Of a DNA stretch of 55,105 nucleotides, positions 33,908 to 41,549 are shown piece after piece. How positions within the stretch are numbered: the stretch's first letter is position 1; the number at the start of each line of letters is the position of its first letter. Location: positions 1 to 55,105 of the forward strand of contig CAZNXE010000003.1 of the NCBI GenBank assembly GCA_964576465.1, read 5' to 3'. The notes beneath the pieces were generated by a model, which worked only from the letters and a program-made list of their open reading frames with translations, did not search any database and was not told the origin of the DNA. This DNA comes from CAZNXE01 sp964576465 (GTDB lineage: Bacteria; Planctomycetota; Planctomycetia; Pirellulales; JAEUIK01). The position numbers were made by a program, and so were the translations under genes.

Positions 33908-34270
33908 TTATCCCGCCGTTTTCCGCAGCGTTGTGGACTCCTGCAGTCGCTGACGGTAATACTCAGGGTTTCGCTGAATTTCATCCATGAACCGGCTCGC
34001 GATGTTCGCCGGCACACTGCCCCGCTCCCAGGCGCTCACTGTCTTAGGCGACACGCCGAGAAACCGTGCAAAGAGCGATTGACTCACTCGTAGCAAGCTC
34101 CGCGTGGCTTTCACGTCCTCGGCCGTATAGCTGTGCGGCTCCAAGTCGAGAGTGACTTGGCGGCACGTATACTTCTCGGCCAGATCCGAACTGCCCTTGA
34201 GATCAGTTAGAAACTCCCCGAGACCATCAACTAGGTCTCGCTCCACGCTATTTAGTTTTGTCTTGTCCAT
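33908..34270 (-). CDS. XRE-type antitoxin (HigA/YiaG-like)
   Basis: 120 residues. The C-terminal half is a Cro/cI helix-turn-helix: VKATRSLLRVSQSLFARFLGVSPKTVSAWERGSV. The order and spacing match COG2944-type antitoxins encoded after RelE/HigB-like toxins. It should neutralise the upstream toxin and repress their joint promoter through the palindrome at 34800-34826. The N-terminal 60 residues (ERDLVDGLGEFLTDLKG) probably form the toxin-binding part. It begins 23 nt after the toxin stop; toxin-first order is typical of higBA. Confidence 0.83.
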   Translation of the reverse strand: MDKTKLNSVERDLVDGLGEFLTDLKGSSDLAEKYTCRQVTLDLEPHSYTAEDVKATRSLLRVSQSLFARFLGVSPKTVSAWERGSVPANIASRFMDEIQRNPEYYRQRLQESTTLRKTAG

Positions 34271-34293
34271 CAGTGCTCACCCTCTCGCAACCA

Positions 34294-34755
34294 TTAGCCC
34301 AGTTCTTTCCCCAGTCGTATCGCCTGCCTTCGCTCCAATTCGTCTTTGGTTTCCTTAATCGTCTTCCTCAGAAATGATTTCACTGCGTCGGAAATGGTCC
34401 CCACCTCGTTCTTCCCGTACACCACGCAAAGCAAGACCACTCCAAACTCCTTGAAGTGGACATACAGCACCCTGGCAGCACCGCTTTTGCCTGAACTCCA
34501 CCGATCCGGTGCGAAGCGTAACTTACGGAGACCACCACTGCCGGGCAGCACGGATCCGACATCAGGCTTCGCCATGATCATCATTTGCAGGGCGGCCAGA
34601 TCGCATTCGACGTCGAGCCCCAGATGCTTCCATCTCCGAGTAAAAGGCACCAACTCGATGAAATTAAGGATATCTTCGGGCTGAAATTCGTGCTGCGGAA
34701 AGGCCACTGTCGCTCGGGTTTGCCGCCGACGTCCGGTCGGTTTCTTGCGTGCCAT
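34294..34755 (-). CDS. RelE/HigB-like mRNA interferase toxin
   Basis: 153 residues. The core GGLRKLRFAPDRWSSGKSGAARVLYV followed by VVLLCVVYGKNE corresponds to the COG4737 RelE/HigB fold (usual pattern GxRKxRxx...GKxGGxRVxY). Members cleave mRNA on the ribosome. A basic N-terminal tail (ARKKPTGRRRQTRA, about residues 2-15) and a C-terminal helix (KETKDELERRQAIRLGKEL) flank it. ATG 34755 is chosen because GGAGAA lies just upstream; the frame's earlier ATG at 34881 would start upstream of the promoter. Confidence 0.82.
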   Translation of the reverse strand: MARKKPTGRRRQTRATVAFPQHEFQPEDILNFIELVPFTRRWKHLGLDVECDLAALQMMIMAKPDVGSVLPGSGGLRKLRFAPDRWSSGKSGAARVLYVHFKEFGVVLLCVVYGKNEVGTISDAVKSFLRKTIKETKDELERRQAIRLGKELG

Positions 34756-34799
34756 TTCTCCGCTTCCTGAATCGGATAATCCATTGGCGTCAGTGCAGT

Positions 34800-34829
34800 A
34801 AACTATACCATTCAATGGTATAGTTTCAA
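34800..34829 (-). promoter_or_regulatory. Toxin-antitoxin promoter with embedded operator
   Basis: A perfect inverted repeat with 13-bp arms (AAACTATACCATT and its complement) and a 1-nt centre spans 34800-34826. On the minus strand -35 TTGAAA (34829-34824) and -10 TATAGT (34807-34802), 16 nt apart, sit on its two arms. Bound antitoxin would therefore block RNA polymerase. The toxin start is about 40 nt downstream of the inferred +1. Confidence 0.82.
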
Positions 34830-35152
34830 GTTCATTCCGCCGGAGCACCTGACCAGGTAGATCGCCATCACTGGTCGTCAATCGATCTCAAGGCATTTAT
34901 TCGTATGGACTTAAGCGATTAACCTGTGTCGAATTACTGCACCCAAAACTAAGCTTGTGCCTGCAAATCGCCCACAAGAACACAACCACTAGAGGGGTGT
35001 CGGTGGTGGGAATTTCCTGGGAATTCCGCAGCAGAATCGGAGTTCTCGGGTGATCGTGCATGCCGTGATTCACGGCACACTGGCGTAGCATTTCATGGCC
35101 TGAGCAATATCTACACCGCATAATCACACCGACAGACGATCACGCCACCCGG
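34830..35152. other. Intergenic region between toxin-antitoxin promoter and sulfatase
   Basis: About 320 nt without a supported gene. It holds a short perfect hairpin TGCCGTG-ATT-CACGGCA (about 35062-35078). At 35135-35158 it has the right-hand arm of the R-type palindrome (GATCACGCCACCCGGCTATTTC), truncated on its other side, directly against the sulfatase stop. Confidence 0.5.
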
Positions 35153-36568
35153 CTATTTCCTTGCCTTCTTGCGCGGTTTTCGTGGCGGTTCGTTCTTCCA
35201 CCAGTCGGGGCCTTCGGCTAATACGGCGGCGTCGTGCTGGATGAGGGCCTGCTTCATTGCTTTGAATGTTTTCGGGTGCTCGCTGGCGAGATCCTTTGTC
35301 TCGTCACGATCTTCGCGAAGGTTGTACAGCTCGAACTGTGTTAAATCGCTGGAGCCGATGATCTTCCAATCGCCATCTCGCAGGGCAACCACATACGGTT
35401 CGGGGGCCAGGTGGTTTCGCCAATACAGCGGCTCGCTACGCTCGATTTGTTTGCCATCCAGGGCCGGCAGAAAGTTGGCTCCGTCGATCGTGCGATCCGA
35501 GGGGATGTCGATATCGACAATCGCGCACAGGGTTGTGAAAATGTCCGACCCGATGATGGGCTCATCGCTCTCGCGGTTGGGGGCGATGTGACCGGGCCAC
35601 CGCATCAGCCCCGGAACGCGAATGCCACCTTCGTGCGAGTGTCGCTTCCGCCCCCGAAGCCCTCCGGTCGATCCGCGTGTTCGCCCACGTATTCCATCCC
35701 CTTCTGGTCCGTTGTCGGAGGTGAAGATGACCAGCGTATTGTCGCGATAGCCCAGCTTGTCGAGCGACTTCATGAGCAAGCCGAACGCATGGTCAAGCTG
35801 TGTGACGTTGCCGTGATGCTGACGCAAGTCAGGGTCGTCTAGCTCGGCGTAAGGTGCCATGAACTTGGGTTGGCTTTCGATCGGCAAGTGTGGCTCGTGC
35901 GTCCACACATTCAAGAAGAAGGGCCGATCTGAATCCGACCGGTTTTCGAGCCAGCCGATGGCCTCTTCGACAATGAGAACCGAGCTGGCACCTTTCATCT
36001 CTCCCATGGGCTTGCCGTTGCGAACGAAGTTCACAGGGTTCACGTGATTGGGCGCGGCATTGTTCTGCGTTGCCAGCCAGTGGTCGAAGCCATGATCGTT
36101 GGGCTGCGGATGTCGTGGATCGTTGAAATGTCCATTGAGATGCCACTTCCCGACATGGCACGTGTCGTAACCTCGGCCTTTTAGTAACGAGGCGATCGTA
36201 ATCTCACTCCGTCGCAGATGCACGTCGTGCCCTTCGGGAATCCATCGCCACACCCCGTTGCGATAGGGAGTTCGGCCCGTCAAGATTGCCGACCGCGATG
36301 GCGAACAAACCGAACACGCCGAATAACACTGCGAGAATCTGATGCCTTCGGTCGCAAAGCGATCCAGGTTCGGCGACTCAATCAGCGGATGTCCGTAACA
36401 ACCCAAATCGCCATGGCCCATGTCGTCGACGAGAAAGACAACAAAGTTGGGCGTTTCGCCGGCAGCGGAGAGGCTCGATACGCAAGTGAACAACAGAAAG
36501 CCGACGAAGCAGCGGATGCGCTGTGCGAATGGACTCAAGGTGCTTTCCTCAATGGATGGCGATTTCAT
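35153..36568 (-). CDS. Secreted formylglycine-dependent sulfatase
   Basis: 471 residues. N-terminal signal peptide (CFVGFLLFTCVSSLSAAG, cleavage near residue 36). Metal-site LVDDMGHGDLGCYG and the type I sulfatase signature CSPSRSAILTGR follow, whose Cys would be converted to formylglycine by an FGE encoded elsewhere. HVGKWHLNG and FTSDNGPEGDG complete the active site. It likely desulfates an algal or host polysaccharide outside the cytoplasm, a common planctomycete trait. The extremely basic C-terminus (PPRKPRKKARK) is the segment copied twice downstream. Confidence 0.93.
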   Translation of the reverse strand: MKSPSIEESTLSPFAQRIRCFVGFLLFTCVSSLSAAGETPNFVVFLVDDMGHGDLGCYGHPLIESPNLDRFATEGIRFSQCYSACSVCSPSRSAILTGRTPYRNGVWRWIPEGHDVHLRRSEITIASLLKGRGYDTCHVGKWHLNGHFNDPRHPQPNDHGFDHWLATQNNAAPNHVNPVNFVRNGKPMGEMKGASSVLIVEEAIGWLENRSDSDRPFFLNVWTHEPHLPIESQPKFMAPYAELDDPDLRQHHGNVTQLDHAFGLLMKSLDKLGYRDNTLVIFTSDNGPEGDGIRGRTRGSTGGLRGRKRHSHEGGIRVPGLMRWPGHIAPNRESDEPIIGSDIFTTLCAIVDIDIPSDRTIDGANFLPALDGKQIERSEPLYWRNHLAPEPYVVALRDGDWKIIGSSDLTQFELYNLREDRDETKDLASEHPKTFKAMKQALIQHDAAVLAEGPDWWKNEPPRKPRKKARK

Positions 36569-36584
36569 CGACAGAGTGCTCCTT

Positions 36585-36709
36585 TGGCGTGCGGTGAATG
36601 AGAATATACCAACCCGACGCGTGAGCGAGGGACCAACCGGTAATACACTGCGTTCCCTCGCTTACGCGTCGGGTTGTGATTGGTACATTCTCATTCGCCG
36701 CTCGCCTTA
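36585..36709. repeat. ~125-bp palindromic intergenic element, copy 2 (inverted)
   Basis: Same element as 24045-24170 and 44036-44163, but its centre (CCAACCGGTAATACACTGC) is the reverse complement of copy 1. The inner inverted pair CCCGACGCGTGAGCGAGGGA and its complement is almost perfect over 20 bp. Its last three bases supply the TAA stop of the nagB-lmbE gene. Confidence 0.88.
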
Positions 36710-38620
36710 CAACGGTTTCCCTTTCCAGCGAACGAAACCTTCCATTGCATAATACTCTGGCAGGCCCATGCGGTTGTAGGCATCGGCGGTGCCGCGGTTG
36801 CGGTCTTCGGCGCGCTGCCAGAATTCGCGGGGGTCGTCGGGGCCGGGGAACAGCGCGCTGTCCTTTTGCGATTCATGACGAAAGATGGCGGCCCGCTTTT
36901 GTTCCAAGTCGCGAGGGCTAAGTGGCACGGCAATCTCAATCTCGTCGGCCGGCCATTCTTGCCACGCTCCTCGATACAACATCACCTCGGGTCGGGTGTT
37001 GCCCTCTTGTTCGTACAATTGCAATGCCGAAAAAATCGCTTCGGCACAAACCCGGTGCGTACCGTGAGGGTCTGAAAGATCGCCGGCGACATAGATTTGG
37101 TCGGGCCGCAGTTGGTTGAGCAGCTCGTGAATGATCCGCACGTCTTCATCACCTACGGGGTTCTTGGCAATGGTGCCCGTGCGGTAGAAGGGGAGGTCGA
37201 GAAAGTGCAGATGCTCTTCCTTGCAATCGCAAACCACGGCCGCGGCCTTGGCTTCACTCCAGCGAATGAGGGCCTTGATGTTGAGCACCTCATCGCTATC
37301 GGGCTCGCCAGGCGATTTGTTTGCCAGCGAATGCGTGACTCGGGATTCGAGTTGTGGCGACTGTTCGGTATCGATACCAAAGGTTTGGTTGTATTCCGTC
37401 ACCAGATCGGCCAAGCGTCGGGCATCGTGGTCGAACACGGCGATGTTCCCGCTCGTCATATACGCCACATGCACTTCGTGGCCATCTTCGGTCAAGCGAA
37501 TCAATGTTCCGCCCATGCTGATCACGTCGTCGTCGGGGTGGGGACTGAAGCAGATCACCCGCTTTGAATCTTGTCCCGCTGGGTGATAGTCAATCGAATC
37601 CTGCAGCCAGCGAAACACACGATGGGCCACCTTTTGGGCCGGGCCGTGATGCCGCAGCAGTTGGTGCAGGTTGTGGTTGCGAAAGTCGTTGTCGTCCAAC
37701 TTCAGCAGGGCCTTGCCTGTTTGTTCGCCAAGCCACAGCACGGCCCGTTTGATGAGCGGATCGGTCCAGTTCACATTCCCGAATTGCCACGGGGTTGCCT
37801 CTCCGGTGAGCTGCGCGGCAGCGGCCCTGTCGAGCAGCAGCGAAGCATCGGGATGACCGTGAAGAAAACTGGCCGGCACGCGATCGCTCGGCGGTCCCTC
37901 GGCGGCGTCGCGAATGATGGCGGCCTTATGTTCCCCCAGCGCGATCAACATGATCTTGCGAGCACTCAAGATGGTGCCGATGCCCATGGTGATGGCGTTG
38001 GTTGGCACATTCTCCTCGCTAAAGAAGTCGCTCGAAGCATCTTTTCGAGTCAACGGGTCGAGCATGCAAAGTCGTGTGCGGCTGTTCGCCACGCTGAAGG
38101 GTTCGTTGAACCCAATGTGTCCGTTGCGGCCGATTCCCAGCAATTGCAAGTCGATGCCGCCGGCACTTTCGATGGCCGCCTCGTATCGCCGGCAAGCATC
38201 CGGCACGTTTTCCAGCGAGACGGTTCCGTCGGGAATATGGATGTTCTCACGCGGAATGTTCACGTGATCGAAAAAGTTCTCGAACATCCAGCGGTGGTAG
38301 CTCTGAAGCTGATCGGGTTGGATGCCAAAATACTCATCCAAATTGAACGTCACGACGCGCGAAAAATCGAGCCCTTCCTCGCGGTGCATGCGGACCAGTT
38401 CGCGATAGATACCCAAGGGAGTCGAGCCGGTGGGGAGCCCCAACACGGCTTTTTGCCCGATTGAATTGCGTTCGCGAACCAACGCGGCGATCGTTTCGGC
38501 CACATGTCGGGCCAAGTCGATATTTGAATCAAACGCATAGCAGGGAATGCGCGTTCCCTGCACGACCCGGGCACTCTGCTGCGTGTTTGGAGCTTGCGTG
38601 GTTGCCATGAGAGAAGCCAT
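36707..38620 (-). CDS. nagB: Glucosamine-6-phosphate deaminase fused to LmbE/PIG-L deacetylase domain
   Basis: About 637 residues with two domains. NagB (about 20-275) shows GLPTGSTPLGIYRELV, VTFNLDEYFG and GIGRNGHIGFNEP. The usual catalytic GNDGHIAFNEP Asp is Asn here, while His and Glu are kept. After a linker, an LmbE/PIG-L domain (about 355-600) has CFSPHPDDDVISMGG and DPHGTHRVCAEA zinc-binding motifs. NagB converts GlcN-6-P to fructose-6-P and ammonia; an attached deacetylase could deacetylate GlcNAc-6-P or a relative first. Similar fusions are known in Bacteroidetes and planctomycetes. Start 38620 or 38608. Divergent from another LmbE-family gene. Confidence 0.88.
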   Translation of the reverse strand: MASLMATTQAPNTQQSARVVQGTRIPCYAFDSNIDLARHVAETIAALVRERNSIGQKAVLGLPTGSTPLGIYRELVRMHREEGLDFSRVVTFNLDEYFGIQPDQLQSYHRWMFENFFDHVNIPRENIHIPDGTVSLENVPDACRRYEAAIESAGGIDLQLLGIGRNGHIGFNEPFSVANSRTRLCMLDPLTRKDASSDFFSEENVPTNAITMGIGTILSARKIMLIALGEHKAAIIRDAAEGPPSDRVPASFLHGHPDASLLLDRAAAAQLTGEATPWQFGNVNWTDPLIKRAVLWLGEQTGKALLKLDDNDFRNHNLHQLLRHHGPAQKVAHRVFRWLQDSIDYHPAGQDSKRVICFSPHPDDDVISMGGTLIRLTEDGHEVHVAYMTSGNIAVFDHDARRLADLVTEYNQTFGIDTEQSPQLESRVTHSLANKSPGEPDSDEVLNIKALIRWSEAKAAAVVCDCKEEHLHFLDLPFYRTGTIAKNPVGDEDVRIIHELLNQLRPDQIYVAGDLSDPHGTHRVCAEAIFSALQLYEQEGNTRPEVMLYRGAWQEWPADEIEIAVPLSPRDLEQKRAAIFRHESQKDSALFPGPDDPREFWQRAEDRNRGTADAYNRMGLPEYYAMEGFVRWKGKPL

Positions 38621-38734
38621 GCTCGATATTGCTAGACTTTGTAGTTGAGCCCTGACCGAACCCAGCAGTATCGCAAAATTGGCCGCGGAATTCCATGGCC
38701 AGAGCCTAAACCACCCCGTGGGAGCGAATGATCG

Positions 38735-39550
38735 ATGGCGGAAATTGCACCAAACTCCAGTTCTGCGGTCGCTGGCAAACAGCCTCGTCTGAGCGTGCTG
38801 GCCATTCACGCCCACCCAGACGATATCGAGTTTCAATGTGCCGGCACACTCGCACTGTTGGCCGAAGCGGGCCATACGATCGCCATCGCGTCGATGACCC
38901 CAGGCGATTGTGGTAGCCGCGATTTGAGCGCGGAGGAGATCGCCCGGGTGAGGCGTGGCGAAGGGCAACGGGCAGCCGCTTTGATCGGGGCGAGCTACGA
39001 GTGTCTGGAGTTTCGCGATTTGAGCATCGTGATCGACAACGACGCGAAGCAGCGCGTGACCGAAGCGATTCGACGCCACCGACCCGATGTCGTGTTCACC
39101 GCGCCGCCGGTGGACTACATGGACGATCACGAAGCCACCAGCCGCTTGGTTCGGGATGCGTGTTTCAACGCCAGTTGCCCCAACTATGCCACCAGGCAGT
39201 GGGATCCGGCTCCGGCGACGGACACCATTCCGCATCTGTACTATGTCGACCCGATCGAAGGGGTCGACTACTGGGGCGAGCATGTCATCCCGCACTTCTA
39301 CATCGACATTAGCAAAACGTTCGACCAAAAGCGCGCGATGCTGGCTTGCCACGACAGCCAGCGCTCGTGGCTACGCGCCCAACACGGTGTCGACGAGTAT
39401 CTCGAATCGCAGCACCGCTGGAGCGCGGCCCGAGGGTCGGAGATCGGCGTGCCGCTGGCCGAAGCCTTCCGGCAACACCGCGGACATCCTTACCCCGGCG
39501 ACAATCTCCTTGAACAACTGCTAGGCTCGCTGGTGAAAGTTCGCGGTTGA
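38735..39550 (+). CDS. LmbE/PIG-L family N-acetylglucosaminyl deacetylase
   Basis: 271 residues. Zinc motif AIHAHPDDIEFQCAG near residue 25 and the second metal/catalytic segment DYMDDHEATSRLVRDA near 130. GDCGSRDLSAEEIARVRRGEGQRAAALIGASYE resembles BshB1-type deacetylases. It hydrolyses an N-acetyl group from a GlcNAc-containing substrate. Its start lies 114 nt from the divergent nagB-lmbE start, so the two share a control region and probably a pathway of amino-sugar use. Confidence 0.88.
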   Translation: MAEIAPNSSSAVAGKQPRLSVLAIHAHPDDIEFQCAGTLALLAEAGHTIAIASMTPGDCGSRDLSAEEIARVRRGEGQRAAALIGASYECLEFRDLSIVIDNDAKQRVTEAIRRHRPDVVFTAPPVDYMDDHEATSRLVRDACFNASCPNYATRQWDPAPATDTIPHLYYVDPIEGVDYWGEHVIPHFYIDISKTFDQKRAMLACHDSQRSWLRAQHGVDEYLESQHRWSAARGSEIGVPLAEAFRQHRGHPYPGDNLLEQLLGSLVKVRG

Positions 39551-39936
39551 GAGACGCTTACTCAGCATTAAGCCACCAGCTCTGCCGGTGATCATTCATG
39601 ATTCTGCCGTTTCGGCGGCAGTAACCGCGAAGCGGTTCAACAACAAAGCCCAGGGTAAGCGGCGCAGCCGTGCCACCCTGGGTCGGGGTTCCACCACCAA
39701 GGACATACCCTGAAAGGGTATCACGATTGCCGAGCCTGTTGTTCAACCCTTTCAGGGTTGGTGTCGGATTGTTGTCGGCTACCCAGAGTGGCGCTCCGCT
39801 TACTCTGGGCTTTGTTGTTGTACCCCTGCGGGGTAATTTCCGCTTGTACATCTGCCCCCTTTTTTCGAGGGCTTCCTCTAGCCACCAGCTCTGCTGTTGG
39901 TGTGTGACTCTTTCGGCTCACCACACTACATCGACG
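39551..39936. repeat. Large imperfect inverted repeat between convergent genes
   Basis: The arms at 39639-39662 and 39796-39819 are 24 bp with one mismatch (AACAACAAAGCCCAGGGTAA on the left, its inverse on the right). Outside them CCGCGAAGCGG and CCCCTGCGGGG form local hairpins. Inside, CCCTGAAAGGG and AACCCTTTCAGGGTT repeat in opposite senses. Short open frames on both strands spell the same peptides (TLGFVV, PLRG), as expected from an inverted duplication, and are not credible genes. It could serve as a bidirectional terminator. Confidence 0.75.
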
Positions 39937-41076
39937 TTACGTGGTCACCAGTAGATTATCGCGGTGGATTGCTTCGTCGTAGGGGCAACTGCCCAAGACG
40001 TCGGCGATGGCGTCGGTATGGAGTCCTTTGATTTGCTGCATGTCAGACAGGGGGTAGTTGATTAACCCTCGGGCGAATTCCACTCCGCTGGTGTCTCGCA
40101 ACGCCACGACATCGCCCGATCGAAAGTCACCACCGCAATCAGTCACTCCGATCGGCAACAAACTACGCCCTTGCTGCTGGACCGCTCGACGGGCTCCGTC
40201 ATCGAGCACGAGGAATCCACGCGGTTGCACGGTGTAGCCGATCCATCGTTTTCGGGCCGTTATCGAAGCGCCTTGGGCGAGAAATAGCGTGCCCACGGGT
40301 TCGGCGGCCAGAATTCGTTGCAGTGTGTCGGGGCGTCGTCCGCTGGCGATGATGACGTTCTCACCGGCACGCGTGGCGATGCTTGCGGCCAAGAGTTTGC
40401 TGGCCATGCCCCCTTTGCTATGGGCCCGGCTCCGATCGTTGACATACGACCAGGTCGTATCATCCAATTCCGTCACCGTTGGAATCACTTTAGAACCCGG
40501 GTCGGCTGGGTCTCCGTCGTACAGGCCATCGACATCCGAAAGAATGATGAGCAGTGGAGCCCGCAACAGGTTGGTCACCAGCGCGGCCAGTCGGTCGTTG
40601 TCGCCGAACGAGGTCTGAAACTCCTCGACACTGACCGTGTCGTTCTCGTTGATGATCGGGATCGCACCGTTTTCAAACAGTGCCAGAATGGTGTTTCGTA
40701 CGTTCAGATAGCGTGTTCGATCGTCGAGATCTGCCGCGGTAAGCAGAAGCTGAGCCGCGTGATGGCCGTGTGCCCTGAGATGACGGTCGTAGGCTTGCAC
40801 CAAGAAAGATTGCCCGATGGCCGCCACGGCCTGTAGCTGGGGCAGTCTTTGTGGGCGTTGCACCATGCCAAGCTGGCCCATTCCTGCCCCCACCGCCCCG
40901 GAGCTGACCAATGCGACACGCCGTTTGGCGGCGATCATGAGGTCGATTTGCTCGGCCAGCTTGCCGATCTGAGCGTCGTCCAGCGTGCCGTTGTCGCACG
41001 ACAACACACGGGTGCCAACCTTCACGACAATCGTGTCGGCAGCCGTAATAATTTCTTGACGCAATAGATCAGTCAT
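39937..41076 (-). CDS. proB: Glutamate 5-kinase
   Basis: 379 residues. First enzyme of proline synthesis, phosphorylating glutamate. The amino-acid-kinase domain (1-260) has VVKVGTRVLS, LVSSGAVGAGMGQLG, IPIINENDTVSVEE, FGDNDRLAALV and SKGGMASKLLAA. A C-terminal PUA domain (about 280-370) has RGFLVLDDGARRAVQQQGRSLLPIGV and GDVVALRD. PUA-containing ProB is the usual bacterial form, often feedback-inhibited by proline. proA is not adjacent. Confidence 0.95.
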   Translation of the reverse strand: MTDLLRQEIITAADTIVVKVGTRVLSCDNGTLDDAQIGKLAEQIDLMIAAKRRVALVSSGAVGAGMGQLGMVQRPQRLPQLQAVAAIGQSFLVQAYDRHLRAHGHHAAQLLLTAADLDDRTRYLNVRNTILALFENGAIPIINENDTVSVEEFQTSFGDNDRLAALVTNLLRAPLLIILSDVDGLYDGDPADPGSKVIPTVTELDDTTWSYVNDRSRAHSKGGMASKLLAASIATRAGENVIIASGRRPDTLQRILAAEPVGTLFLAQGASITARKRWIGYTVQPRGFLVLDDGARRAVQQQGRSLLPIGVTDCGGDFRSGDVVALRDTSGVEFARGLINYPLSDMQQIKGLHTDAIADVLGSCPYDEAIHRDNLLVTT

Positions 41077-41549
41077 ACTTGTTCGATGGCGTGTGGTGGA
41101 ACGGGGCGATCAATCAATCGTGCTTACAAGATCGTGAATCATGGCCAGCTTCACGTTAATCCGACTCGATTTCCCTGGCCAATGTTCGCGGCATCTCGTG
41201 GGCAACTCCCGCCGACAGAATACCCCCGGCCCTCTGGAGGAGAAAGGCAGCCTTTGTCGAGATGGCTGAGTGTCTCGATACGCCGGTTTTTAGCGGCCCC
41301 TGTAAGGACTTAGAACGGTGATGGCCGATTATACTGAATCGTGTGCGCCCGCTTGGTTGTCGGCGACGGGCACTGTTCGTAGAATGCCATGGTAAGGTCC
41401 GATTCCGGCGCCGCTTCGATCGTTGCGATGGATCGTCGCCGGGATTCTTTTGAGATCGCTTCTCGCCACATGCCCTCCAGACAACGTGCCCCACAGCGAA
41501 TCGCTACTTTGTGGGGGCCCCAACGCACGATACCCGCACTGAGGCTACC
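41077..41549. other. Intergenic region between divergent proB and purF-like genes
   Basis: 473 nt. A TATACT at 41330-41335 could be a -10 for the downstream gene. Short open frames occur on the minus strand but lack ribosome-binding sites and family resemblance. No RNA gene or repeat was recognised. Confidence 0.4.

Noticed and set aside
34897..35127. Minus-strand 76-residue open frame upstream of the TA operon
   Set aside because: No ribosome-binding site or family resemblance, and it runs through the hairpin at 35062-35078.
32014..35152. Chromosomal integron with gene cassettes
   Set aside because: Repeats alternate with small genes, but no tyrosine integrase is present, the repeats lack paired RYYYAAC/GTTRRRY cores, and gene orientations differ.
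36600..36710. Small protein encoded by the palindromic element (peptide with PTRRVSEG)
   Set aside because: Similar peptides arise from every copy on both strands and have no ribosome-binding site; this is translation of a repeat.
38621..39352. Long N-terminal extension of the NagB-LmbE frame to 39352
   Set aside because: It would overlap the divergent LmbE-family gene completely and shows no domain; the NagB fold begins after 38620.
39558..39954. Two short proteins with TLGFVV/PLRG peptides
   Set aside because: They mirror each other on opposite strands because the region is an inverted repeat.
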